From Leptobrachium leishanense (Eukaryota; Chordata; Amphibia; Anura; Megophryidae), in assembly GCA_009667805.1 (NCBI GenBank), contig CM019072.1, forward strand, positions 35,581,519 through 35,645,518: DNA of 64,000 nt. The letters are read 5' to 3'. The position numbers and the translations under genes are program-made. Under the pieces are notes generated by a model. It saw only the letters and a list, made by a program, of their open reading frames with translations. It did no database searches and had not been told where the DNA came from. How positions within the stretch are numbered: the first letter of the stretch is position 1; the number at the start of each line of letters is the position of its first letter. Of this stretch, positions 10,020 through 21,330 are shown one piece after another.

Positions 10020-12785
10020 TTTAAGGTTTACTGCCAAAGAGCACCCCAAAATATGTTCAGCAACATCTTCTGAGTAAATTGATACCACCCATGTATAGGT
10101 ATGTCGGGTCATTTGGGGGCTAATAGGCCTTATTTGGGGGGTGCGCATTTCAGTTTTCCAACTTGGAATTTTCACATTTCGTCATCATGCACCCATGTCC
10201 TATTTGGGACATTTTTGAAGCCGGCCAAAGTAATTTACCCCCATCAAACCATATATTTTTAGAAAGGGCACACCCTAGGGTGCTTCAAAGAGTTGTATTT
10301 TAACACTTTCCATGCACTAGCTCTATGTCAAACTTTCAGGTAGTCACTTTTTGGGTTATTTTTTTCACACACATTGTACTTTAGGCATGAATTGTCAAAT
10401 CCAGTTATGGGTTACTGCCAAAAAACACCCCAAAATATGTTCAGCAACATCTTCTGAGTAAATTGATACCACCCATATATAGATTTGTTCTGTTGTTTCT
10501 GGGGTGCTACGCCAATCTTTGACATGTGCTTGTCAATTTTCTAATTTGACATACAGTATCTTCTTTGCTTATCTTCTTTTTAGGGGCCTTTTTACATACC
10601 CCAGTTTTATGAACGTGCATATATTTGGTAAGCTAACACCCCAAAGTATTGTAAATGGAGTGTTTTTATGCTATGGATGCAACCGTTTGCTCCAAACAAA
10701 TTGGATACTGTTTGGTGGTCATTTTTCATTTTCACACCCACATCAGTTTTGGACTGTGATTTAGGAGACACGGTTGTTTGTTACTGCATGAAAACTCTCC
10801 AGGTTGTTTTCTGCAAGGTCTCCTGAGTACACGCATGCCCCCCATGCATAGGTTTGCCAGGATTTTGGGAAGGTTCAAATACAATTTTTATGACTTTGTC
10901 ATTGGAGTTGAAATTGAGATTATTTCTTCAGCTAGGCCTAGCTTTGGTTTTGGGTCTACCGCATACCCCAGTTTGAATTATTGCCAGAAAATTGTTTATA
11001 TTTGTTATATTGACACCCCAAGGTATTGCATATGGAGTGCTTTGATGCCATGGATGCAACGGTTTTAGCCAAAACATTTGAGAAGGTGTGTGGTGTAATT
11101 TTTCAATTTTCAGATTTTCACACCCACATCAGTTTTGGACTGTGATTTAGGAGACACGGTTGTTGTTACTGCATGAAAACTCTCCAGGTTGTTTTCTGCA
11201 AGGTCTCCTGAGTACACGCATGCCCCCCATGCATAGGTTTGCCAGGATTTTGGGAAGGTTCAAATACAATTTTTATGACTTTGTCATTGGAGTTGAAATT
11301 GAGATTATTTCTTCAGCTAGGCCTAGCTTTGGTTTTGGTCTACCGCATACCCCAGTTTGAATTATTGCCAGAAAATTGTTTATATTTGTTATGTTGACAC
11401 CCCAAGGTATTGCATATGGAGTGCTTTGATTCCATGGATGCAACGGTTTTAGCCCAAAACATTTGAGAAGGTGTGTGGTGTAATTTTTCAATTTTCAGAT
11501 TTTCACACCCACATCAGTTTTGGACTGTGATTTAGGAGACACGGTTGTTTGTTACTGCATGAAAACTCTCCAGGTTGTTTTCTGCAAGGTCTCCTGAGTA
11601 CACCCATGCCCCCCATGCATAGGTTTGCCAGGATTTTGGGAAGGTTCAAATACAATTTTTATGACTTTGTCATTGGAGTTGAAATTTAGATTATTTCTTC
11701 AGCTAGGCCTAGCTTTGGTTTTGGGTCTACCGCATACCCCAGTTTGAATTATTGCCAGAAAATTGTTTATATTTGTTATGTTGACACCCCAAGGTATTGC
11801 ATATGGAGTGCTTTGATGCCATGGATGCAACGGCTTTAGCCCAAAACATTTGAGAAGGTTGTGTGGTGTAATTTTTCAATTTTCAGATTTTTACGCCCAC
11901 ATTAGATTTGGACTGTGATTTAGGAGACACGGTTGTTTGTTACTGCATGAAAACTCTCCAGGTTGTTTTCTGCAAGGTCTCCTGAGTACACGCATGCCCC
12001 CCATGCATAGGTTTGCCAGGATTTTGGGAAGGTTCAAATACAATTTTTATGACTTTGTCATTGGAGTTGAAATTGAGATTATTTCTTCAGCTAGGCCTAG
12101 CTTTGGTTTTGGGTCTACCGCATACCCCAGTTTGAATTATTGCCAGAAAATTGTTTATATTTGTTATGTTGACACCCCAAGGTATTGCATATGGAGTGCT
12201 TTGATTCCATGGATGCAACGGTTTTAGTCCAAAACATTTGAGAAGGTGTGTGGTGTAATTTTTCAATTTTCAGATTTTCACACCCACATCAGTTTTGGAC
12301 TGTGATTTAGGAGACACGGTTGTTTGTTACTGCATGAAAACTCTCCAGGTTGTTTTCTGCAAGATCTCCTGAGTACACGCATGCCCCCCATGCATAGGTT
12401 TGCCAGGATTTTGGGAAGGTTCAAATACAATTTTTATGACTTTGTCATTGGAGTTGAAATTGAGATTATTTCTTCAGCTAGGCCTAGCTTTGGTTTTGGG
12501 TCTACCGCATACCCCAGTTTGAATTATTGCCAGAAAATTGTTTATATTTGTTATGTTGACACCCCAAGGTATTGCATATGGAGTGCTTTGATGCCATGGA
12601 TGCAACGGTTTTAGCCCAAAACATTTGAGAAGGTGTGTGGTGTAATTTTTCAATTTTTATTTTTACGCCCACATTAGATTTGGACTGTGATTTAGGAGAC
12701 ACTGTTGTTTGTTACTGCATGAAAACTCTCCAGGTTGTTTTCTGCAAGGTCTCCTGAGTACACCCATGCCCCCCATGCATAGGTG
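10020..12785 (+). repeat. ~387-bp tandem repeat array inside piggyBac
   Basis: The word 'ttaggagacac' recurs at 10761, 11147, 11532, 11920, 12307 and 12692, giving periods of 385-388 bp and five complete units plus a partial sixth. Units are nearly identical, although some carry 'acgcccacattagatttgg' and others 'cacccacatcagttttgg'. Two clearly related but diverged units precede the array, with 'gttactgccaaa...cacccc' at about 10029 and 10410 (380 bp apart). A 96-residue frame repeated in each unit is a by-product of the repeat and is not a gene. Confidence 0.93.
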
Positions 12786-12887
12786 TGCAAAGATTTTGGC
12801 AAAATACAGCACCAATTGTAGAACATAAAAATGTACGAATAAAATGTAAAAGTCTGGTGCAGTAAAAGAAAAAAAAACTAAACTGAA

Positions 12888-14642
12888 CTAACTAACTGGA
12901 GTGTGAGAAAAAATAGAAAGGAAAAAAAAATCACAGATCACCACAGTGTGATATATCTTGAAACAGTCCCCAAGACACAGACCGGGTTGTCCAGGGCATT
13001 CTGGGCAGTAAAAGATTGTGTCTCTCCTCTGCCCCCTCTTGAAACACACCCTGCACCTTTTTTGGGGTTTCTGTTTGCCCTCAGTAGGGGGGATTTTATA
13101 AATAAAATGCGTAGCCCCAACTCTGTCCCCCATCACCGCCCGGGGAGCAGGTGCATCCTGGTACAAAAGCCCCGAAATGACCTGGAGCTGAAACTGTAAA
13201 AAGGACAGCGTCACTCCGGGGTTTGCCTTTTTGCAGAGCAAAAAGGCATTGTGGGTTGCAATTTGCATCAGGTAAATTGCAACCTTTTTGTACCAGGCCC
13301 TTGACTTCCGCATAATCTGGTAGGGCTGGAGCAGCTGATCTGCCAGATCAACCCCACCCATATGCCGGTTATAGTCTTTGATGCACACTGGCTTCCTGAT
13401 GCGCTCAGCTCTGCCACGTACAGAGACCTCCACAGACCTCTCAGTGTGGCTGGTGGATAGAAGGTATACATCCTTCTTGTCTCTGTACTTGACCGCCAAC
13501 AGCTCCTCTTGGCGCAGAGCTGAGGTCTCCCCCCTTTTTAGCCGGGTGCGGACAAGCTGTGCTGGGAAACCTACGTGGTTCTTGCGAACAGTACTGCATG
13601 CTGCTGTATCAAAACAATACAGCAGCTTGAACAAAGGGACACTTGTATAAAAATTATCAACATACAAGTGGTACCCTTTGTTCATCAGGGGAAAAAGTAG
13701 GTCCCACACAATCTTGCCACTGGTTCCCATGTGTTCTGGGCAACCTGGAGGGTCAAGGCTACTATCCTTTCCCTCGTACACCCGGAAGGCCTGAGTATAC
13801 CCACTCTCGCTGTCACAGAGCTTATACACTTCACTCCATACCTGGAGCGTTTGGAAGGAATATACTGCTTGAATCCCAGCCTTCCCTTGTATTTCATTAG
13901 GGATTCATCCACGCAGATATTCCTTCCAGGTGTATAAGCCTCTGCAAACCTGGCGGCGAAGTGGGTAATCAAGGGCGGATTTTATACAGCCTGTCAAACT
14001 GGGGATGCTCTCTAGGAGGGCACAGGCTGTTGTCACTGAAGTGCATGAAACGCAAAATGTTTTCATACCTTCTACGTGACATTGATTGGGGGTAAATGGG
14101 GGTAGAGCAGATGGGGCTACTGCTCCAGTAGGAGCGAATTGAGGGCTTCTTTATGATGCCCATCAGCATAGTAAGTGCCCAGAATTTCAGAAATTCTGGC
14201 ACATCTAGCGGGGTCCATTGCTGCCTTGCCAAGTAGGAGTCTGGCTTCGCAGCACAATGCTGATGGGCATACAGATTTGATTGGGCCACGATGTGGCCCA
14301 ACAAATCATCCCCCATAAACACCTGCAAAAACTGTGTGGCGGTAAATCCTGCAACATCAATATTGATGCCAGGATTTGCCGTGAAAGGAGGGATATCTGG
14401 CCTCTGGCGATGAGGCACTACCCACTCCTCAGCTGGAGCTGTGCGTCTCCTGCTGGCAGGTGGTGACCCAGGATCTGCATCAGAAACATCACTAGATACA
14501 TCAGCCAGCGTAGATGATGTATCTAGCGACGTCTCTGAGCAGTTGCGGGGTCAAAATCAGGGTCGGAGTCTGACGCAGATGCCTCAGATTCTGATGCCAG
14601 GATGGCATATGCCTCCTCGGCGCTGTAGACCCTCTCAGACAT
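12888..14642 (-). pseudogene. piggyBac transposase, frameshifted
   Basis: This is a DDE_Tnp_1_7 family transposase, which cuts and pastes DNA at TTAA. It starts with an acidic N-terminus (MSERVYSAEEAYAIL, ATG at 14642-14640). The core follows: RRRYENILRFMHFS, then CVDESLMKYKGR (first Asp, codon at 13909-13907), then YHLYVDNFYTS (second Asp, 13658-13656), then DYNRHMGGVDLADQ (third Asp). A cysteine-rich C-terminus follows (CRVC, CPEC, CLGDC), as in functional piggyBac proteins. All three catalytic aspartates survive, but the frame changes at least three times (near 14520-14530, 13970 and 13832), consistent with single-base indels. It is therefore inactive as written. Few lesions and conserved motifs indicate moderate age. 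It supplies the strand and family of the surrounding 6.7-kb element. Confidence 0.92.
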
Positions 14643-14744
14643 TATATATAATAGATTATAAAATGTTATAATTATTATATATAATAAGCGGATTGTTGGT
14701 TCTTAGAAGAACCGTTGGGTTTCACAAGAAAATACAAATAAACA

Positions 14745-14895
14745 CCTAAATCTCTCTAAATCACTCTAAACCTGCCTCAATTCTTCTAAATCTCCCTAAA
14801 ATCTCTCTAAATCTGCCTAAATTTTTCTAATCTCACTAAAATCTCTCTAAATCTGCCTCAATTTTTCTAATCTCACTAAAATCTCTAACCTGTCA
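14745..14895. repeat. Short tandem repeat, 'aatctctctaaatctgcct'
   Basis: Imperfect units containing 'atctctctaaatctgcct' and 'ttctaatctcactaaa' are repeated several times immediately upstream of the transposase start. Confidence 0.7.
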
Positions 14896-15417
14896 AATCT
14901 GATCTCTCTCTCTCGCTCACCAAAACACAAGTGAGGAGAGGGAGGGAGAATCACAGAGGTCAGAGCCAATATTTACAAAATATTGACCTGACCTGACAAA
15001 TTAGAAATTTTATTTTGATTTTTTTTTACTTCTGATTGGATGTTGCTAGCCTGCCTCTCTGATGAGGCAGGCTAGGAACATCCCACTCAGCCCCAAGATG
15101 ACCCTGCCCTTAGAAGGGCAGCGCCATCTTGGCTGTCAGTTTATTTTATTTTTTATACCTTTTTATAGATTTTTTATTTTTACTTTTTTTACACTTTTTT
15201 TACTCTGCTGGGTGCCTTGATCCCTCGAGGCACCCAGCAGAGCACCTGATCACTCATGTGATCTTTTTGTACTGAGTGCCACGATACCTCGTGGCACTCA
15301 GTACTTCCTGCCGCTACCGTAAGTGATCGCTCGGGGGAGCGATCACTTAGCGGACCGGCGGCAGGTAAGCATATTGCAAGGATGCCTCGATGTCGAGGCA
15401 TCCCTGCAATATACACA

Positions 15418-15960
15418 GAGCAGCTGGAAGCGATACCGATCGCTTCCAGCGCTCTCTAGAAGTGCCGGGCACCTCTCCGGTGAAACCGGATGTTGATCGC
15501 TCCCGGGGCGATCACAAGGTGCCCCGGCACTTCTCACCGCCATTGCACGGATGCCTGGACTCCCAGGCATCCTGCAATGGCGTTTGAGCTGCTGGAAGCG
15601 ATCCGATCGCTTCCAGCGCTCTCTAGAAGTGCCGGGCACCTCTCGGTAAAACCGGATGTTGATCGCTCCGGGGAGCGATCACAAGGTGCCCCGGCACTTC
15701 TCACCGCCATTGCACGGATGCCTGGACTCCCAGGCATCCTGCAATGGCGTTTGAGCTGCTGGAAGCGATCCGATCGCTTCCAGCGCTCTCTAGAAGTGCC
15801 GGGCACCTCTCCGGTAAAACCGGATGTTGATCGCTCCCGGGGAGCGATCAAAGGTGCCCCGGCACTTCTCACCGCCATTGCACGGATGCCTGGACTCCAG
15901 GCATCCTGCAATGGCGTTTGAGCTGCTGGAAGCGATCCGATCGCTTCAGCGCTCAAAAAA
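15418..15960. repeat. ~167-bp GC-rich hairpin tandem array
   Basis: 'gagc(a/t)gctggaagcgat' recurs at about 15418, 15585, 15752 and 15920, giving three full units and a partial one. Every unit contains several perfect or near-perfect palindromes, such as 'gatcgctcccggggagcgatc'-type and 'ggatgcctgg...ccaggcatcc'. More hairpins (15200-15330) precede the array, and a stem based on 'gacgtaccatgtacgtc' (15966-16030) closes the transposon end. Open frames across it are artefacts of the repeat. Confidence 0.92.
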
Positions 15961-16077
15961 CCGCAGGACGTACCATGTACGTCAGCGGGTCTAAAAGAGA
16001 CCCGCTGCAATGACGTACATGGTACGTCCTAGGTCCTTAAGGGGTTAAAAGGATTTTGGGGAAAAAAACATTGGTTA

Positions 16078-16225
16078 AAAAACGGGGGGGGGTGATTTTT
16101 TGTTAGAGTGTCCCTTTAAGGTTTATTTTTATTTGGGGAAATCGATTGGTAGTGAAGGGGTTAAAATAAACCTTAAAGGGACACGCTAACAAAAAATCAC
16201 CCCCCCCCCGTTTTTTTAATCCTAA
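16078..16225. repeat. Inverted repeat of ~50-bp arms
   Basis: 'ttgttagagtgtccctttaa' on the left is matched by 'ttaaagggacacgctaacaa' on the right, with poly-G/poly-C blocks outside. It resembles the folded end of a MITE. Immediately downstream (16390-16525) are two more palindromes, 'cttacgtgagaagcgcgc' and 'ggctccctctgag', the second with a 'tgttgcgcgca' inner stem. Confidence 0.8.
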
Positions 16226-16749
16226 CCTATCCCTATTCCCTTAATAAATTGTTATTATTTGCTTTTGTTTTTGTAACTGTAATACTTACCCTAAAATCCT
16301 CTTGTTTCCAGCGTTTTTTTTTTTTATTTTTTTTTATACTCACCTCCCTCCTCTTCCGCTCCCATCCTTCTTCTATCCGACTTGCCTACTGGTTTACGTG
16401 AGAAGCGCGCATGCGCGCCTCTCACGTAAGCCAGCCAATCGGCAGGCTTCCTCCCGGCTCCCTCTGAGTATTAGTGTTGCGCGCAAGAGGATGCGCGCAA
16501 CACTAACCCTCAGAGGGAGCCGCCAGCTTCTGCGGTGAGTTGGAGACGTCTTTTTTCAGATAAAAAAGTAAAAATAGCTCATCTTGGCAAGTCAATGATT
16601 ATACAATGATATAAAGAGGACCACGATGGAGTTGATAGTAGATTCAATACAGCAGAATCAGAATATCCCTTTGATTTTAGATGATAATTTATCAACTGAT
16701 ATGTTTGCTATGTGATCATTTTTAAAGGAATGACATTACTTCAAATAAT

Positions 16750-17133
16750 TTGCATAAATTACATAATTTCTACTTAGCTCTAATGATTGTATTTCATCAT
16801 CATTTGGGTCTTCTTGCTTCTCCTCTATGTCATACTCTCAATCAGGACCACAATAATCCTCTCACCTCACTCATACTGTATAATTCAATCGTGCAAAATT
16901 GTGCATTGGCATCATGGGGATGGTGCTCGACAGCAGCTGTGTATGAAAATAATACATCATTCACAGGAATTATGATCCTCTGCACCTGTAATAATGTGTA
17001 TGATCACCCATCCAGCCAATGGAATTTTTCAAGCAGTCTCGAGACAGATACTCACTATAAAGAAGATTTGTGGGTCTTATGGGAAAATAGTACAAGATGT
17101 TCAATAGGCTTAGATATTCTCGGTATTCACTGA
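16750..17133 (+). other. Unrecognised 127-residue open frame
   Basis: This frame encodes a protein with a hydrophobic N-terminus (LALMIVFHHHLGLLASPLC), several cysteines and three N-glycosylation sequons (NNTS, NFSS, NSTR). That composition would suit the start of a secreted or envelope-like protein. I do not recognise the family. The stop falls at the edge of a Tc1 remnant, so the frame may have been truncated by that insertion or may be chance. No splice signals were assigned. It could be an exon, a decayed envelope fragment or noise. Confidence 0.25.
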
Positions 17134-17200
17134 TCAGCCACAACATTAAAACCACTGATAAGCAAAGTCGATAACATTGATAATCTGGTTACAGTGACAC

Positions 17201-18114
17201 CAGGGCCGGCCCAAGACATGGTGCTGCCTGGGGCGAAGGATGAAAAATGCTGCCCCCCAAAAAAACACATAGTGTGTATAAGCGTATCACAGTGCGCCAC
17301 ATTGAATTTTACATACTCAGCAGAGCCCAGTGTTTCACATACCCAGCAGAGCATACCCAGCACAGCCCAGTGTTTCACATACCCAGCAGAGCATACCCAG
17401 CACAGCCCAGTGTTTCACATACCCAGCAGAGAATACCCAGCACAGCCCAGTGTTTCCCATACCCAGCAGAGCATACCCAGCTGAGCATACCCAGCACAGC
17501 CCAGTGTTTCACATACCCAGCAGAGCATACGCAGCAGAGCCCAGTGTCTCACATACCCAGCAGAGCCCAGTGTCTCACATACCCAGCAGAGCCCAGTGTC
17601 TCACATACCCAGCAGAGCATGCCCAGGAAGGAGGGGGGAGAGAGAGATGGGAGTGCAGGAAGGAGGGGGGAGATGAGCATGAGAGGAATGGATGCGGGGT
17701 GAGAGAGACTTGTACTTACCAGCAGGTTCTGTCTCCCTCCGGCCTCCATGCAGCCCAGCTCCTGCTTCCCCCAATCTGTGAACTTCCGTGTTCACTCACT
17801 GTCCAGGCGCCATCACAGGAGCATTGCATGTGGGGAGGTGTAGTTTTAGATTGGTTCTCTGCAATAGTCAGTAATCCAGTCTAGAACTACACCTCCCAGC
17901 ATGCAATGGTCTGGTGATGCCGCCAGGCAGCGCCCAGACAGGGAGTGAGGCCGGATGTTCGGCTCAGAGCGGCCCCGCTGCGCTAGTCTCCAATAGATGC
18001 CGGCGCAGCTTAAAAAATAGTGCAGGGGGCTCAGCGGAAAATAATTTGCTGCTCCCCCTAATTCTGCCGCCTGGAGCGGTTTCTCCGAACCGCTCCAATG
18101 TCGGGCCGGCCCGG
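17201..18114. mobile_element. hAT non-autonomous element nested in Tc1 remnant
   Basis: The ends are CAGGGCCGGCCCAAG and CCGGGCCGGCCCGAC (right as complement). The flanks are AGTGACAC (17193-17200) and AGTGACAG (18115-18122), an 8-bp duplication with one mismatch. Removing the element restores the Tc1 sequence across the junction. It contains a 40-bp minisatellite and no transposase. Confidence 0.82.
17325..17625. repeat. ~40-bp minisatellite within hAT element
   Basis: Units of the form 'cccagtgtttcacataccca' plus 'gcagagcatacccagcacag' are repeated about seven times, with shortened units toward the right. Proline/serine/glutamine-rich open frames (for example 17247-17884) are translations of this repeat and not genes. 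Confidence 0.9.
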
Positions 18115-18510
18115 AGTGACAGGTGTTAAGGCGTGGGATATATTAGGCAGAAGGTGAAAACTCAAGTCTTGAATTTCATGTGTTGGAAACAGGAAAAATG
18201 GGCAAGTGAAAAGATCTGAGTGACTATGACAATGGCTAAATAGTGATGTCTAGACGGCTGGGTCAAAGCATCTCCAAATTGGCAAGTCTTATGAGGCGTT
18301 CCTAGTATGCAGTGGTTAGTGCTTACCAAACGTGATCCAAGGAAGGACAACCAACATCAGGGTCATGGACACCCAAGGCTCATTGATGCACGTGGCGAAC
18401 AAAGGCTAAACTGTCTGGTCCGATCACTCAGAAGAGCTACTGTAGCTCAAATTGCTGAAAACCATAACGCTGACCATGATCGAAAGGTGTCAGCACACAT
18501 GTGACTCGCA

Positions 18511-21015
18511 CCTCTTACCTAGATGTCTATTCGTCCTGGTACCCATCTCTTGTTTTTTAAGAGCTACAGCAGAATGTGGAATTTATTTATGTATAACAGG
18601 ATACAGTAGTATTACGCCTAAAAATGGCTGCAGGGCATGAAATAATTTGTGTAGATAAGATTTTTGTGTTGTCGTACTATATGATTTATCACATTGCATG
18701 TATGGCACCCGTCTATCAGGCTGTCAGCAGATCTTGACATCATCCTAACAGTACTTTGAGCAGCCCTGGTCCCTGGCCGCGTCAACAGGCACGCTACAAA
18801 AACAATAATATCATTCTTTAACTATCCCACATGTGGTGTGATGTATGTTTGTTTAACATTTATGATATGCAAAATTCCTACATACGACAATGTTATAATG
18901 AAGAATGCCTTCGGGCCCTGTGAATGTGCAACTGACATGTCTTTGACGTCTATACGCCCCCTTGGGTTATTCCGTCGCTAGATACTTCTATTCTTTTTAA
19001 AGGACTCTACTGGACTAAAGCACTACTGAACCAATGAAAAAGTAGCGCAGAGGTTGCAACATACTAGAAACTGATTCACAGGTGATGGAATGCAGAAAAA
19101 TTCCTACCTAGCTGATGACAGATCAGCATCTGCTGTTTGCACTCCCTGGTGATAATCTTAACACTTTATTCTCCACCGAGCTATCTATTAGCTGGAACAT
19201 ACAGCTCTGAAGCCCTTCAGACACAATTTTAGTGTGGAACACTCAATATGCACTTAACCCAACCATTCATCATGCAAATTTCATATCAATGTTTCAAGAT
19301 AAATATTGGTTGGGTTTAGGAAATCTTTATGATAACTTTCATTAAACGAATACGGGTGATTTAATAAGGAAACACAAATGGAACCTCATAAAAGTCTGTG
19401 CCAAAAGGGAACGCTGTTCCGTCTGAGAAAATTGATGGGGAATTGCGTTCCTGGTCACACTTTCAGGACTCAAGAATATGGGAGACCCTCAATGGAGGTC
19501 TCTCTTCCTGAAGGCTATTCTATCGTGGTCACACTTTCAGTAATATGGGGGACTCCCTTTGTGTGGTCGCATCTGTGGAGGTCTCGCTTTCCATTGCCAG
19601 TCATATGGTATGGTGGTCTCTGTGTAGCCCATTCTATGAAGGTCACACTTTCCGCAGTCTGGTATGTGGCCTTGCTTTGCAGAATCCTGCTTGTGGTGGT
19701 CTCAGTTACTGGAGTCCAGTCTGTCCTGCTTTTTCCAGTCTCACTGTTCCTGAAATAAACACTACGTCATAGCTTTGCATCCATGCTAGAATCAGCAAGA
19801 GATATTTGCTGCACTAACTCTGATGTCTGGAAATGCTGCAATCGGTGTGTCAGGTCAATGACTGGTGTGCTGGATCCTAAGTCATCATTTTCTTCAGAAT
19901 CCAGAACGATGTTTGTATGACGTTTGAGCTTCACAAGCAATGGCGATGATTTTACATTCTCACAATTGTTCTGAATCATGGAAAGAGACTGGGAACATCA
20001 TAACCTGTGCCATAAAGTGACACTATCACTTACATAAGCATTAACTAGATTACTTGTACTTCTTAAATAAAATCACTTTATAAAAACACATGCTGCTGGG
20101 TTTTTTCTTTGTCGGAAGTAATTGCATGAAAAATAGGAAAAATATAGTTAGGTATTTTATCTCTTTCCATGATGCAACATTTACCAAAAGCTTTTTGGCT
20201 CTTGTTTATTTAATCTACAATATCTACAAGTTAATGAGGTGTAGGAGGAAATGTTTAGATAAGGCTGCAGGGGGTGTATAGTGCAGTGTAGGCTACATGA
20301 GATAAGAGGTGGCAGCTGAATGAGATAAGACATGGAGCATAAAAGACTTCTAAACTACCCCCTTGTGATGTCCTTTGAATACATCCCACACAATACAATA
20401 ATTCGAGTTGGCTGCCTGATCCATTCAGTCCATTCTATGGACAAATTCACAAAGTGAGGACCAAGTGAAGTAAAGATACTGGGTGGGGGGGGCAGTTTAC
20501 AACACAAAATATCACACAATGGATGCACCCAATGACACATATAGAGGAAAATATATTTATTAACTAAACGTACAAGAGAAAAACAAAGCACATGTAAGAT
20601 ATCGGCAACATAAAATAAACACAATAGGGACAGTTCATTTTTTGGTGGTAGTGGCCCTTTAAGACAAACCTTAATGACATCATTACTGCCACTTTTTATC
20701 TATTTTTTTCGTTTGTAAAAGTAATTTCCCAGAGTCTGTTTATTCATAAAGGAAACCAAGCTGGTTCAAAGATGTGACGTTAGGAAAGTGTCATTACTGT
20801 GGCACATCCTTATATGCTTTCACTATGTCTATGTTTTCTATACATGATTCTGTTCAGTCAATGATTTATTGTCAGTTGGATTCCACAAAGTCACCAGAAA
20901 ACACACAAAGGAACTGGGTCAATATGGCTCAAATATCCTTGCTTAGACACATACGTTATCGGGTGCCCAATGGCTCCAGTGGGCTCTGTCCCTTGCCAAG
21001 CCTTGCGTAGGTTGT
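18511..21015. other. Anonymous intergenic DNA
   Basis: No convincing gene is present. Around 19460-19720 there is weak internal repetition ('ggtcacactttc' three times, 'ggaggtctc' twice) that creates an open frame of 126 codons. Its protein has no recognisable domain, and I treat it as non-coding. Confidence 0.4.
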
Positions 21016-21330
21016 CTATGTGGCACAGATGGAAGGGTCCCTCCATACCCCCCAGGACTGGTCCACCAAGATATCAACAAATTTCCTGGTGGGCCCGCAG
21101 CATCTGGCGCTGGAAAGAGCACTCAGACTCATGACTGAGGGAGCGATTAGTAGGGTCTGCACCAGGTAGAGTTTCAAACCAAACCAAATGTTCCCCATTC
21201 AGGGAACACTTTTTATATCCTTGCTGGACCACCACTCCCTATAATATAAAGTTAGAAGAGGAGGCAAAATGTTTTATGTTTACTGAAATGGGAAGCTGAT
21301 CGAAGAGGACCTCCGGCCAGTGATTTATTA
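21016..21330 (+). repeat. Dispersed repeat, copy 1
   Basis: This stretch shares 'accaacaaattt'-type words, 'caggactgg(t/c)cca', 'agaggaggcaaaatgtttta' and the overall order of blocks with 62160-62450 in the same orientation. The family is unknown to me, and no coding sequence is seen. Confidence 0.65.

Larger units (their letters stand above)
9352..16048 (-). mobile_element. piggyBac element, ~6.7 kb, with decayed transposase
   Basis: TTAA is present at both boundaries (9352-9355 and 16045-16048), with inverted ends CCCCTTAGTGACC and CCCCTTAAGGACC. The TTAA target and CCC/GGG termini are those of the piggyBac superfamily. The transposase lies on the minus strand (12888-14642). Nearly 3 kb of tandem satellite lies on its C-terminal side and a GC-rich hairpin array lies near the other end. 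A usual autonomous piggyBac is 2.5-3 kb, so the element is greatly expanded by these arrays. Alternatively the left half could belong to a second, related piggyBac-like element; the weaker left-end match leaves that open. Confidence 0.75.
17126..18510 (+). pseudogene. Tc1/mariner remnant (5' part), split by a hAT element
   Basis: The left part (17126-17200) has 'gatcagccacaacattaaaa', a terminal sequence typical of a widespread Tc1-like family of fish and amphibians. The rest resumes at 18123. A degraded transposase N-terminus begins at ATG 18198 and is immediately stopped (MGK then TGA). Short stretches such as RRLGQSIS, YAVVSAYQ and SKEGQP can be read between stops. The element ends near 18505, so the catalytic half is missing. 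It is an old, truncated copy with no coding capacity. Confidence 0.7.

Noticed and set aside
10778..12614. Repeated 96-codon frames starting MLLHENSPGCFLQGLL
   Set aside because: The same frame recurs because the 387-bp unit repeats; no domain, and several units break it.
15390..16010. Overlapping frames of 98-158 codons
   Set aside because: They lie in the palindromic 167-bp array and mirror each other on both strands.
19378..19758. 126-codon frame as a gene
   Set aside because: Weak internal repetition ('ggtcacactttc') explains the open frame; no domain, no context.
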